Shown piece after piece: positions 54,001-63,477 of a stretch of DNA of 64,000 bases; positions within the stretch are counted from its first letter, which is position 1; each line of letters begins with the position of its first letter. A program made the position numbers and the translations under genes. The notes beneath the pieces are model-generated. The model saw only the letters and a program-made list of their open reading frames with translations, had not been told where the DNA came from and did not search any database. The DNA is from Pseudo-nitzschia pungens. Lineage: Eukaryota > Bacillariophyta > Bacillariophyceae > Bacillariales > Bacillariaceae. The DNA lies in NCBI GenBank assembly GCA_037355855.1, contig CM074760.1, positions 6,068,501 through 6,132,500 on the forward strand. The letters are read 5' to 3'.

Positions 54001-56110
54001 CTTCGCACTCAACGGAGAAGGTATCCCTACAATGCAAGCAGATCAGTTAAATGTCATAGCCCATCACCTCCACAACATTAACAACAACCAAGACCTGTGG
54101 CCGGACAAAACTCAATGGCCTCATTCCATTGACTCCCCGACCACAACCAACCTTCAGGTGTCAATATCGAAACTCACCCGACGCACACTCCAAGGCACGC
54201 CAGAATGGAGTGGATTCCTAAACTCAGAATGGAAGCAACTCAACCGCTACCATAAGGTCGGTATGTTTAGTGATCCCGTCGAACCTACACCTGGAATGAC
54301 AATCCTACCCTGGGTCTGGACATACCTATACAAAGAAGATCCCCTCACCGGCAAATCCATCCAGAAGTCTCGGGGCACGTGTAATGGCGGCAAACGATAT
54401 GGTAAAGCTGTCACACTTGCAGAGACTTACGCAGCCTGTGTGGAACAACCAGTGCATCGACTTACATGGGCCATATCTGCGGCCCTCAACCTAAAATGCG
54501 TCGGATACGACGTAGGCAACGCCTTTGCTGAAGCGCCAGCACCCAAGAGTCCATTCTACATGAAAGTCGACGCCCCCTTCCAACAATGGTGGACTGAATG
54601 TCTCGGCCGACCCCCTATCCCAGCAGGATATGTAATCCCAATCAATAAAGCCCTCCAGGGACACCCTGAATCCCCCCGCCTTTGGGATAAGTATATTTCA
54701 AAACTGCTTGTTACGGAAATGGGATTTAAACCTACTACTCACGAACCTTGCCTCTATTATAAACACGATGCAGACGGCAACCTCACACTGATACTACGTC
54801 AAGTCGACGACTTCCTCATTGCCAACAAAGATGAAAAAGTCTGTGATGAAATACGAGATCAAATCCAACGCCGAATGACCAATCCACTCAATATTTTGGG
54901 AACGATTAGGAAATTCAACGGCGTACATGTTGACCAAACACGCCATTTCAACCATCTCCATTGCCAAACTTACATCGAGAAAATAGTGGACCACCATGGA
55001 TGGCAAACATTGAACACACGAAAGCCTCCAACCCCTATGCGGGAAGACCCAACCTACCAAAAAGAACTCCAAACAACGCAAGGCCCAACAAACCCCAAGG
55101 ACAGCCTGAAACTGGAACAAGCTATGGGATTCAGCTACCGACAATGTATAGGCGAACTCATCTATGCCCTCACAATCTGTCGAGTCGACATATCTATCGC
55201 CGTCATTACACTCAGTCAACACTCCCATCAACCAGCTAAAATCCACTATGAAGCAGTAAAGCAGGTCTACGCATACCTCCTAGCCACCAAACACTATGGT
55301 CTCACCTACTGGCGCCCAACACCTAGAGATGACCTACCCTATATGGAACCACCAAAACCAATCTCACCACATCGCTCTCTTGCCAAATTCCGCACAAACA
55401 GTAACCCACTACAACTCCTCGGTGCATGCGATACAACATGGGCATCAGACCGACTTCAACGCAGATCTATGGGCGGCATTGTTATCCTCCTAGCTGGAGC
55501 AGCGGTCTACTACAGAACACGCCTTCAACCTACAATCGCCCAGAGCTCTACGGAAGCCGAATTTTGTAACATGGCAGACGCTGGAAAAGCAGCGCTATAC
55601 CTACGTTGGATCCTCGATGAACTACTGATTCCCCAACCAACAGCAACACCGATCATAGCTGACAACCATGGAGGCGTCAGAATGGCCAATGCCCATCAAC
55701 CCACTCGCCGCACACGGCACGTTGAAATGAAACACTTCGTTATCCTCCAATGGACAGATGATGAATTCATCGAATTTGTTGAAACTAGATCTGATGAGAA
55801 TTACAGCGACACCCTGAGCAAACCCACTGGTCGAACTAAATTCTACGAACATACGGATATATTTATGGGACGTTTACCACCACAATACAGACACCATAAT
55901 ATACCCAACACAGAAAAAGTCGACAACACAAACAGAGCAACCCAACCACACACCCCCAAAGTCCACAACATAGACTGCTCCACTTACAATCTCGATCCTC
56001 TAATTGACCTTCTTCAAAACTCCTCTTTTTCGAGTCACGAATATAATCAGAGTATCGATCCTGTAAGTGAGGGGTGGTGTGAGGATGAATCCCGAATAGA
56101 TAGTGAATAA
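51032..56110 (+). CDS. Copia pol (protease-integrase-RT-RNase H) of element 2
   Basis: The frame continues directly from gag after the TAG at 51029-51031, with no other stop before 56110. No ATG with good context opens it; the first in-frame ATG is at about 51377. Domains: aspartic protease LQADTGANISATND; pre-integrase zinc-binding region LWHQRYGHVSPSTLY (second cysteine pair degenerate: FFKCPFWEK); integrase D,D,E as FHMDLSF, IMTDGGGELSN and QNGMAERPHRTIKERI; reverse transcriptase with YDVGNAFAEAPAP, ALQGHPESPRLWDKY and the catalytic LRQVDDFLIAN; RNase H with LGACDTTWASD, QSSTEAEF, IIADNHGGVRM and HVEMKHF. The last ten codons and the stop are encoded inside the 3' LTR. All catalytic acids look intact. 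Confidence 0.93.
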   Translation, partial: DPCRVSHAARPKPKLLDPHIQYTNFINGGRPDHPDLELYSTPHHGDNHNNKQRNLKTIRNNEPTTASPTTTQPPTKLQPSPQNLCDPTTPTKRIHKTHHSTNTCTHTTNPYTNTSMHPNPSPTLTKPLSPTPKIETMTQFTHTALKINEPENPTTVPTETVKTQLTPFHYTQDTLAEYSPTPTIRMTNHITRRKYRGNKQKLVLALPPTPSHSTNHPDGHDSDTPTTTSNTRKMKLKTFPLQADTGANISATNDRHILHKYTPYKIPEQVGVFSHNENNPTTLLALGEGLIKIISDQGTIMRWRTIYTPDSSGTVLSPDHYQHQQSHYAFTQNGTISGTGAVSFTDEHNNIIESITTARTANGEWYTPNKVLIDTSNHGDTENKHIAKHVNTTRINAVATTVNSLTPTKISTDKSQTKTWTSGLSKALKNLELWHQRYGHVSPSTLYKTQQVVEGIPSLPSRVPFFKCPFWEKAKMTKYKGKTNPNKKENFIPAQSFHMDLSFVSGPTNLQEVLHQNAKPKATLKKSRQGYIGFLTIIDAATRALWTFPIKSKAPPIEIIEKFLHKHGIRQTDPSKAIITTSKDGYLAKSRIAANTIRDCHYNLHETDRSYLMDISADHLPCTIMTDGGGELSNSYQFRCTASKHGYDTTHTATDASSQNGMAERPHRTIKERIRCLLYSAGLGSEYWTDALLHATWLYNRTYHSAIDMTPMQAYTGRIPLMDNLITFGSRITAKKPGTRPTTTNPWTYDGIFLGYAGTTDNIRYFDVHTRTEKTARHDSKDELQYGETPNNRSPAASHLLSVFTEDDHANHTTTGKVENCNVKDIEPCNATNIIEEIIQTSPRPYTAAAAARVSAQLRQTSHIHRTKFERPDISTILPDLETLDISTNMFMSEISYTLPLATTTGFHPTMGFIVKSHPDLSNSVELVNLQIGTTAHTRIRNWKRHLRGTIVTTVDNTPVNTPRDIVDIIENARKQRKRTIKFTFGTLTGFALNGEGIPTMQADQLNVIAHHLHNINNNQDLWPDKTQWPHSIDSPTTTNLQVSISKLTRRTLQGTPEWSGFLNSEWKQLNRYHKVGMFSDPVEPTPGMTILPWVWTYLYKEDPLTGKSIQKSRGTCNGGKRYGKAVTLAETYAACVEQPVHRLTWAISAALNLKCVGYDVGNAFAEAPAPKSPFYMKVDAPFQQWWTECLGRPPIPAGYVIPINKALQGHPESPRLWDKYISKLLVTEMGFKPTTHEPCLYYKHDADGNLTLILRQVDDFLIANKDEKVCDEIRDQIQRRMTNPLNILGTIRKFNGVHVDQTRHFNHLHCQTYIEKIVDHHGWQTLNTRKPPTPMREDPTYQKELQTTQGPTNPKDSLKLEQAMGFSYRQCIGELIYALTICRVDISIAVITLSQHSHQPAKIHYEAVKQVYAYLLATKHYGLTYWRPTPRDDLPYMEPPKPISPHRSLAKFRTNSNPLQLLGACDTTWASDRLQRRSMGGIVILLAGAAVYYRTRLQPTIAQSSTEAEFCNMADAGKAALYLRWILDELLIPQPTATPIIADNHGGVRMANAHQPTRRTRHVEMKHFVILQWTDDEFIEFVETRSDENYSDTLSKPTGRTKFYEHTDIFMGRLPPQYRHHNIPNTEKVDNTNRATQPHTPKVHNIDCSTYNLDPLIDLLQNSSFSSHEYNQSIDPVSEGWCEDESRIDSE
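56065..56077 (+). promoter_or_regulatory. Polypurine tract of element 2
   Basis: AAGTGAGGGGTGG directly abuts the 3' LTR, as expected for the plus-strand primer, and lies within the pol coding frame. Confidence 0.7.
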
Positions 56111-56175
56111 ATACCTCACTCTTTACTAAATACATGCGATTATATCGACAGTAGAGAGCATACGTACATTTTGCA
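56078..56175 (+). repeat. 3' LTR of element 2
   Basis: 98 bp, identical to 47607-47704. Its first 33 bp are also the last codons and the stop of pol. Confidence 0.95.
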
Positions 56176-56180
56176 AAGAT

Positions 56181-56391
56181 AACCTTACTTCGTAGTATTC
56201 TTACTTGTAGTATCATTCTTTTCCTTGGTCTCATCCGGGTCTGGCCTTCTCCCTTCGTTCCACACCAAAGCATAAGAAAATTTGGGGAGTTCTAAGTGTG
56301 ATTATTCTTAACTGTAATCATTTTTACAACGAAGCTCTAACTTCCGTCAGGAAGTGAAGGAGTAAACCTTATGAGAAACCGGGGTTTGGTA
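56181..56391. other. Flank of element 2
   Basis: No gene is visible; it begins with AACCTTACTTCGTAG of the GTAAG/CTTAC class. Confidence 0.25.
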
Positions 56392-56787
56392 AGGCACACC
56401 CTATACATAAAACGAGCAAAAAACGAAAATATTTTCGTTTTCGCTGACCAGAAATCACTCCCTATACATACTCTTATCTGTTTTTACTAAAAAGTAAACA
56501 AATTTGGTTCATTCATACGTTCTGTATCGTAAGTTCATATAGTATAGTTTTGAAAAACTGAACATGTCGCGCATGCGTTGAAAAACTTCTGACCAATCAT
56601 AATGTTCCAAAATTGCTTTTGTTTTTAGTTGAGATTCAATTCTCAGCGAAAATGGAATTCACTTTCGCTGAGAATTTTTTTCAGCGAAAATGTTTTGAGA
56701 CAAGGGTTAAAGTTTTGGAAATATTAACCAATGAGAATCCGTTATTATTTTCGTTTTTTTTTTTTTTTTTGTGTATAGGGTGTGCCT
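56392..56787. mobile_element. MITE-like element with AGGCACACCCTATACA terminal inverted repeats
   Basis: The left end reads AGGCACACCCTATACATAAA and the right end TGTATAGGGTGTGCCT. The 16-bp termini are perfect inverted repeats, and the similarity continues as A/T-rich sequence with CGAAAAT. A second internal palindrome built on TTCTCAGCGAAA / TTTCGCTGAGAA lies at about 56639-56677. 396 bp, no coding capacity. Target duplication not clear. Confidence 0.65.
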
Positions 56788-56999
56788 AAAAATAAAGATT
56801 CACTGTTTTTGATGGTAGAGCTGGTAGTATTTCAACTGTATTGAAAATCGATATTATTGCTGTTTTCGGTAAGAAATGGCTTTTTGAATCGATCGCTTTT
56901 TGAATCAATTAGCATATTTCATCCATAACTTGGCACATTTACATAATTGGTGTTCTATGTACGCTAATTACCACCACTAGTTGTCTAAGCTAAATGTAA

Positions 57000-57370
57000 G
57001 ATGGACCATTGTCGTACCTTGCATTATATGGTGTATTGTAAAAGTAAGATTTACCGTGCATTGTACTACTGCGCACTATGGTGGTTCATTTTGCTGGGTA
57101 AGTTACGGTGCATTGCATTGAAGTGGATTAATATTATGGTCCAATTTACTGTGCATTGGAAGACTACGGTGCATTATGGTGCATTTTACTGTGCATTGTT
57201 CGGTGCATTATTTTTTGGTGCATGATCGTAACCTTACGATGCATTATTGAAAAAAATAACAATAATAGAAGAAGTAGTAGTAGTATAATTATTGTGCATT
57301 GTAAGGTGAATTGTAGTATGTTTGCTGCTTTATTGATATGATGGTGCATTTTACTGTGCATTATATGGTG
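57000..57370. repeat. Degenerate GGTGCATTxTA repeat region
   Basis: About twenty imperfect copies of TGCATTxTAxxGTGCATT-type words, spaced 10-30 bp, with an interruption by an AATAATAG/AGTAGTAG stretch (57250-57290). Confidence 0.55.
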
Positions 57371-57384
57371 CATTATGTGGTAAC

Positions 57385-57657
57385 AAGGAGGGGGACACTA
57401 GACAGGATGCTAGACAGGATGCTGGGCCCTTCCAGTAGGATTTGTACTAGTACCGGATCTACTACATACCCCAGCTTGTCTTGGTGCTAGTACCTAGTAC
57501 TAGTAGCAGCTCTATATTATAAGATAGTCAGTGTGCTAGTAACAGATAGTAGATGGAACTGTACAGAAATAAGGGGGACACTAGACAGGATGCTACTACT
57601 AGACTGGATGCTGGGTACCTGTAGTAGGATTTGTACCAGATCTACATACCCAAGCTC
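57385..57657. repeat. ~180-bp satellite, left part
   Basis: One full unit starts with AAGGGGGACACTAGACAGGA-like sequence (about 57385-57570). It contains GGATTTGTACTAGTACCGGATCT (an expanded form of the GGATTTGTACCAGATCTACA core), CATACCCCAGC, and ATTATAAGATAGTCAGTGTG. A second unit is broken off at CATACCCAAGCTCTT (57657). The broken unit's sequence resumes at 60145, after 2.5 kb of other repeats. Confidence 0.7.
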
Positions 57658-57790
57658 TTTTGCTTAGTGTCTTGCTTTGGTTGCTGCTTTGCAAAACTAA
57701 GTGTTTTGCTTTGGTTGCTGCTTTGCTTAGCATTTTGCTTAGCATTTTGCTTTGGTTGCTGCTTTCTTGCTTAGTGTTTTGCTTGGACAG
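57658..57790. repeat. TTTTGCTTAG/TTTGGTTGCTGC tandem words
   Basis: Short imperfect repeats of TTGCTTTGGTTGCTGCTTTG with TTAGCATTTTGC, about 130 bp in total, directly at the break of the satellite unit. Confidence 0.5.
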
Positions 57791-58139
57791 AATTCACACA
57801 CCGCCGTCTTGGAATCATATACGAAACTATGAATCCCACACCAAACAGCAACTCGTCACGTTACAAAATGGAGAACAGCGCAATTAGTACTATCCGGTCG
57901 AATGGGAACGAAACGGAAGACTTGTTGTCTCTATCCAAAGTACAGTACGCAACACTTGCTGTGCCGCTGCAGACTACTTTAAATTATCGTCCTGAATCTA
58001 TCGGGGTTTGGATGAATCGTAGTAGGGTTGCTGAATCTATCGGGGTTTGGGATGAATCGTAGGGTTGAATCGGATCGTAGGGGTCGTTGAAGGGGACAAA
58101 CCACCGACTTGGATTGTTAGATCGTACGGATTGGAGGGA

Positions 58140-59408
58140 ACATAGACTTGGAATCGATCGATCGTAGGGGGAATGAATACCACATAGACTTGGAATCGAT
58201 CGATCGTAGGGGGAATGAATACCACACCGGCTTGGAATCAATCGATCGATCGTAGGGGGAATGAATACCAGACAGACTTGGAATCAATCAATCTATCATA
58301 GGGGGAATGAATACCGCATCGGCTTGGAAGCGATCGATCGTAGGGGAATGAATCCACCCAGGCTAGGAATCGATCGTAAGGGGAATGAATACCACACCGG
58401 CTTGGAATCAATCGATCGATCGTAGGGGGAATGAATACCAGACAGACTTGGAATCGATCGATCGATCGTAGGGGGAATGAATACCACACAGACTTGGAAT
58501 CGATCGATCGTGGGGGGAATGAATACCACACCGGCTTGGAATTGATCGATCGATCGTAGGGGGAATGAATACCACACCGGCTTGGAATTGATCGATCGAT
58601 CGGAGGGGGAATGAATACCACATATACTTGGAATCGATCGATCGATCGTAGGGGGAATGAATACCACACAGACGTGGAATGGATCGATCAATCGGAGGGG
58701 GAATGAATACCACACCGGCTTGGAATTGATCGATCGATCGTAGGGGGAATGAATACCACACCGGCTTGGAATTGATCGATCAATCGGAGGGGGAATGAAT
58801 ACCACACCGGCTTGGAATTGATCGATCGATCGTAGGGGGAATGAATACCACACAGACGTGGAATGGATCGATCAATCGGAGGGGGAATGAATACCACACC
58901 GGCTTGGAATCGATTGATCATAGGGGGAATGAATACCACATCGGCTTGGAATCGATCGTAGGGGGAATGAATACCACACAGACTTGGAATGGATCGATCA
59001 ATCGGAGGGGGAATGAATACCACACCGGCTTGGAATCGATCGTAGGGGGAATGAATACCACACCGGCTTGGAATCGATCGGAGGGGGAATGAATACCACA
59101 TCAGCTTGGAATCGATCGTAGGGGGAATGAATACCACACAGACTTGGAATGGATCGATCAATCGGAGGGGGAATGAATACCACACCGGCTTGGAATCGAT
59201 TGATCATAGGGGGAATGAATACCACACCGGCTTGGAATCGATCGTAGGGGGAATGAATACCACATCGGCTTGGAATCGATCGTAGGGGGAATGAATACCA
59301 CACCGGCTTGGAATCGATCGGAGGGGGAATGAATACCACATCAGCTTGGAATTGATCGTAGGGGGAATGAATACCACACCGGCTTGGAATCAATCGTAGG
59401 GGGAATGA
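58140..59408. repeat. Minisatellite, 38-46 bp unit with CGAT expansions
   Basis: About 30 tandem copies of a unit reading GGGGGAATGAATACCACACC then GGCTTGGAATCGATCGTA. The minimal period is 38 bp; longer units differ by extra CGAT/CAAT tetramers. Variants alternate ACCGGC/ACAGAC/ATCGGC/ATCAGC, and groups of units recur as higher-order blocks (for example near 58900-59050 and 59090-59230). Every period multiple keeps a minus-strand frame open (VWYSFPLRSID-type repeats), which I treat as spurious. Confidence 0.92.
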
Positions 59409-60144
59409 TTGCTCCTGTTTTTGTCCTCGTTGTCACTGCCGTTGTCATCTTCCTCCTACGTCACGAAAACAAAGAACTTCCGCCTGTTGGAATCCTACCC
59501 AATGGGTACTTCTTCCTTTTTCCAGTGAAAGGATGTTATTCGGACTAAAGTACAATGAGCCAAGAGCCTGCCAGAGGGGGTTCTCTTCGTTCTCGGGACG
59601 GAGTGCGATGAAGCAACTCTGCTCAAAATAAGTCGGATTATAAGTCGAAACAGCACTGATTTATGTTATTCATGGTGAAAAAAAAATGAGTTGTGAAGCA
59701 AAAGAGTGATTATGCGAGGAAACACTGAAAATACAGTGATTTGGGAGTGTTTGACGTTTGACACCCATAAGGTTATTGTCATAATGACGTAAAAGATACC
59801 AAATGATGAGCCGACACCAATATTGTCAAAATGACGTACTCGTGATCGTAGGATCGTAGGATCGTAGTCTCGTAGTATCGTTTCGCAACTGCAGGGGCTG
59901 GGTATCCGGTTATAGTACAAATCGTACACGATGACCATACCCCGATGGTAGCATAATAGGGTAGCATGGTATGGTAGCATAGTATTTTTGTCGCGAGGTG
60001 GGGGGGTTGAGAAAAACTTTGAAGAGACCTCGGGAAAATAAAGGTAAAGGTTGCGCGTAGCATAATTCAGGCATGCTTTTCTTAGAAATAGGTCGCGTTG
60101 GGTCGCGTTGGGTCGCGTTGGGTCGCGTGACAGTTATCAGACGT
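59409..60144. other. Repeat-poor stretch with GGTCGCGTTG tandem
   Basis: No gene is supported. GATCGTAGGATCGTAG words occur at 59842-59880, TAGCATGGTATGGTAGCATA at 59963-59982, and four copies of the decamer GGTCGCGTTG at 60091-60128. Confidence 0.35.
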
Positions 60145-60782
60145 AGACTGGATGCTGGGTACCTGTAGTAGGATTTGTACCAGATCTACATACCCAAGCT
60201 CTTACTGGCAGCTCTCCTATATTATAAGATAGTCAGTGCGCTAAGATATAGACCAAACTGTAAAGAAATAAGGGGGACATTAGACAGGATGCTAGACAGG
60301 ACAATGCTGGATCTTTAAAGGGGGACATTAGACAGGATGCTAGACAGGACAATGCTGGATCTTTCAAGTAGGATTTGTACCAGATCTACATACCCCAGCA
60401 GCTCTTAGCAGCTGTATATTATAAGATATTCAGTGTGCTAACAGATAGGAGATGGAACTGTACCACAGAAATAAGGGGGCATACTTAGGATGCTAGAAAG
60501 GCTGCTGGGCCCCTGTAGTAGGATTTGTACCAGATCTGCATACCCCAGCTCTTAGCAGCTCGATATCATAAGATATTCAGTGTGCTAACAGATACTAGAT
60601 GGGGGAACTGTACTACTACAGAAATAAGTGGGTGGTATATGAAACAGGATGCTAGACAGGATGCTGGGCCCTTATAGTAGGATTTGTACCAGATCTACAT
60701 ACCCCAGCTCTTAGCAGCCCTAAATAAATAAGATAGTCAGTGTGCCAGTAAGATATAGACAGAACTGTACAGAAATAAGGGG
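60145..60782. repeat. ~150-180 bp satellite array, right part
   Basis: About four and a half units. Each has AAATAAGGGGGACAxTAGACAGGATGCT, GCTGGGxCC, GTAGGATTTGTACCAGATCT, ACATACCCCAGCTCTTA, ATTATAAGATAxTCAGTGTG and AACTGTACAGAAATAAG. The first unit continues the one broken at 57657. The GGATTTGTACCAGATCTACA core resembles the ends of inverted-repeat copy A at 18.9 kb. Confidence 0.8.
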
Positions 60783-60892
60783 ATAAAAATGTCAGTTTGG
60801 GGGGTACTACTGCCATACCCCGGGTCTACTAATGAATAAAGTAGTGATATGCAAATTGTGAGCTCTATCATTTAGTCTATCTGCTATTGGAT

Positions 60893-61291
60893 TCAGCAGT
60901 CTCGAAATCGGCGATTCCAGAGACTCGCTAATCGTAATCCAATCCTTATCCTTAATCCAATCACGAACGGGTTCGTGACTGTATTCCGGTGCACGGCAAC
61001 TACTACTACTACTTCTAGTAGATTGGAAAATAGCGCACTCGGAGTATCACTGGCGCAAGAAGCTTGCAGATGCCAATTTTCTATTTCTTCTATATATAGA
61101 CAGAAAGGCGCCTGAGGTCCGGTTCCCTGAGGCCGAGTGGAAGTGTCCCATTCAGTACCCCACATTTCCTCCCGCAGTTGTAGACAGTTTTTTTCCGTGA
61201 AATTGAAGAAATCGAAAACATTAAGCCATTGTTGTGATGTCGCCCGGCTCGCAATGATGACTATTTTTTTCACATGACTCAAGTTTTTCAT
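60893..61291 (-). CDS. Hypothetical 132-residue reading frame
   Basis: An ATG-initiated frame (MKNLSHVKKIVIIASRATSQ...) in an otherwise repeat-rich region. The first ~90 residues have a protein-like composition with a WxxVFDFFNFTEK segment; the end is Val- and Arg-rich. No domain is recognised. It could be a small diatom-specific gene, a transposon remnant, or chance. Confidence 0.25.
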   Translation of the reverse strand: MKNLSHVKKIVIIASRATSQQWLNVFDFFNFTEKNCLQLREEMWGTEWDTSTRPQGTGPQAPFCLYIEEIENWHLQASCASDTPSALFSNLLEVVVVVAVHRNTVTNPFVIGLRIRIGLRLASLWNRRFRDC

Positions 61292-61667
61292 CGGAGACTC
61301 AGAAAAATGAGACGTGGAGAATTGAGGAAAATTCCTATGCCCCCACTGCTCTACTTCGAGCTAGCCGATCAAAATTACAATTTACTCCACATCATAGATA
61401 ATCGTACTCTTAACTCACTTAGCATACGAATAATTATGTACGAAGTATCCACTATCAACAACACGGAAAGTTGAAATTGGAAAAAATGAGTATCTTGATC
61501 ACGATATTTCTACAGGGTTTCTGCAGACCTTTTGTAACAGGAACGTCCAAAATTCCAATATTTCCACCATTGTTGACACCAAATTTCTGCCAGCACGATA
61601 CTGCATGTAAATGCAAAAAATAACACGATAATAACACGTACCAACATGTCACACCAGCTCGATCGAA
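61292..61667. other. Spacer before the GCA-rich region
   Basis: AT-rich, no supported gene. Confidence 0.25.
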
Positions 61668-62885
61668 ACAGTTACAAGCAGCAAGCAGCAAGCAGCAACC
61701 AGCAACCAGCAAGAACCAGCAAGAACCAGCAAGAACCAGCAAGAACCAGCAAGAACCAGCAAATAGCAAATAGCAAACAGCGAGTGGTTTTGCTAGGTTG
61801 GACGCGTTGTTTTTGTACTGCAAAACAATACCCTAGCATCGCCCCGGACAAAATCGATACAGCAGGGGGGAGCAAAGCGTCGATAATACAGGGGGGACAG
61901 CAAGCAGCAGCAAGTAGCGAATAACGTATTGGGTTTTGCTAGGTCCAAAGCGTGGATTATGTACTGTAAAAAGATACCCTAGCGCAGCCAAGATAAAAAG
62001 TATACGCTGGGGGGGGAAGCAGCGAGCAGCAATTAGCAGCAAAGCGTCGATAATACAGGGGACAGCAAGCAGCAAGTAGCAGCAAAGTGTCGATAATACA
62101 AGGAGGAATAGCAAGCAGCAAAGTGTTGATATACAGCATGCAGCAACGCATCGATATACAAGGGGGACAGCAAGCAACAGCAACGCGTCGATAATACAGG
62201 GGGGACAGCAAGCAGCAGCGCATTGATAATACAGAGGACAGCAAGCAGCAAGCAGCAGCAACGCGTCAATATACAGCAAAGCGTTGATATACAGGGGGGA
62301 CAGCAAGCAGCAGCAACGTGTCGATTTACTACAGGGGGGACACCAAGCAGCACGCAACGAGCAGTAAATAACGTATGGGGTTTTGCTAGGTTCGACGCGT
62401 GGATTATGTACTGTAAAGAGATAACCTAGCCCAGCCAAGATAAAATCGATACAGCAACAAGCAGCAGCAAAGCGTCGATATACAGGGGGGGACAGCAAGC
62501 AGCAAATAACAACATACAGGGTTTCGCTAGGTTCGATGCGTGGATTATGTACTGTAAAGAGATACCATAGCCCAGCCAAGATAAAATCGATACAGTAACA
62601 AGCAGCAACGCGTCGATATTCAGGGGGTTAGCAAGCAGCAGCGACGTGTTGATAATACAGGGGGAACAGCAGCAGCAACGCGTCGATATACTAAAGGGGG
62701 GACAGCAGCAGCAACGCGTCGATATACTACAGAGGGGACAGCGGCAACAACGCGTCGATATACAGGGGACAGCAGCAACGCGTCAACATACAGGGGACAG
62801 CAGCAACGCGTTGATATACAGCAGCAGCAACGCGTTGATATACAAGGGGGACAGCAGCAGCGACGCGTCGATAGGGGACAGCAGC
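61668..62885. repeat. GCA-rich compound minisatellite region
   Basis: It starts with AGCAAGAACC decamers (about six copies, 61706-61765). It then alternates imperfect 25-35 bp units of the type GCAGCAACGCGTCGATATAC + AGGGGGGACA with about four copies of a longer block containing TTTTGCTAGGTTxGAxGCGT, TTATGTACTGTAAAGAGATA and CCTAGCxCAGCCAAGATAAA (about 61787-61865, 61934-62010, 62369-62458, 62522-62598). No coding capacity beyond repeat-driven frames. Confidence 0.8.
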
Positions 62886-62925
62886 AAAGCAACAAAAAAA
62901 TATACCGGTACTTAAATAGAGGCCA

Positions 62926-63436
62926 TTCAAACTCGATTCTCAAAAGTTCGAAGGAAATCTTACATACCGTAACCTTACCGTAGTAACCTCACCGTACGGT
63001 ATTCGTAAGTTACCGTTCTGTCAATCATCTTCGAAGCAAAAACCAATCCAAAGGATCGCCACACTCACGATCCATCAACTCGTGGCACTGAAATCTACGG
63101 TAACCTTACTGTAACGCATTCGATAGTCCCCACTGCTCCTTGCTTCCGAGTTGGTCACTCTCGATTGATGGAGAATCAATCGATCATCATTATTTGCAAT
63201 ACCATATTCTTGACGACGTTCCGTATTTTTCGTTGGGATCGAAGAACACCAAATCATGACAATACTCGGGGGGCATTCCGAATCGCAACGAGTCATTCCG
63301 CTCGAAGTGAAACAACTGGCGGCTCGGATACGACCGCAACTCCGAGGACGACTCGGTAGTGACGAGGGTTATGATGACAATTGCAATGACAATGATGCCG
63401 ATTTGTTTTCCTCCTACCGAGTGCTGGAGTTTCGTC
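62926..63436 (+). repeat. Segmental duplication of the stefin promoter and 5' coding part
   Basis: Colinear with 42144-42681: shared blocks include TTCAAACTCGATTCTCAAAAGT, CGCATTCGATAGTCCCCACT, and the coding start ATGACAATxCxCGGGGGGCA. Small indels separate the copies. The copy ends exactly at TTTCGTC, where the LTR-like sequence begins. Confidence 0.88.
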
Positions 63437-63477
63437 TGTTTGGACGTGATATTCGGACATACGATATACACATATGA
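63256..63477 (+). pseudogene. Second stefin copy, interrupted before the QVVAG hairpin
   Basis: The first ~60 residues are nearly those of the 42501 gene: MTxxGGHSESQRVIPLEV, QLAARIRPQLRGRLGSDEGY, DADLFSSYRVLEFR. After 63436 the match stops and the frame runs 13 codons into foreign DNA. The missing part contains both protease-binding hairpins, so the product as given could not act as a stefin. The remainder of the copy may lie beyond the inserted element outside the window. Confidence 0.82.

Larger units (their letters stand above)
47602..56180 (+). mobile_element. Complete Ty1/copia LTR retrotransposon with 98-bp LTRs, element 2
   Basis: The element occupies 47607-56175 (8569 bp). The LTRs, 47607-47704 and 56078-56175, are 98 bp each, identical by eye, start TGTGAGG and end TTTTGCA. 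A 5-bp direct repeat AAGAT flanks it (47602-47606 and 56176-56180). Directly after the 5' LTR is GGTTATGAGC, complementary to the anticodon stem-loop of initiator tRNA-Met as in Drosophila copia half-tRNA priming. A polypurine tract (AAGTGAGGGGTGG, 56065-56077) abuts the 3' LTR. Gag and pol are in the same frame, separated by one TAG. The coding strand is strikingly rich in A and C. Both LTR identity and intact frames indicate recent transposition. Confidence 0.95.

Noticed and set aside
57984..59393. Minus-strand repeat proteins (VWYSFPLRSID-type) over the 38-46 bp minisatellite
   Set aside because: The frames follow from stop-free repeat units; unit lengths vary by 4 bp and the copies occur in all three minus frames, so there is no selection for a frame.
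58140..59408. CRISPR-like array
   Set aside because: The 'spacers' are not unique; variation is limited to CGAT tetramers and point changes, and the context is a eukaryotic nuclear genome.
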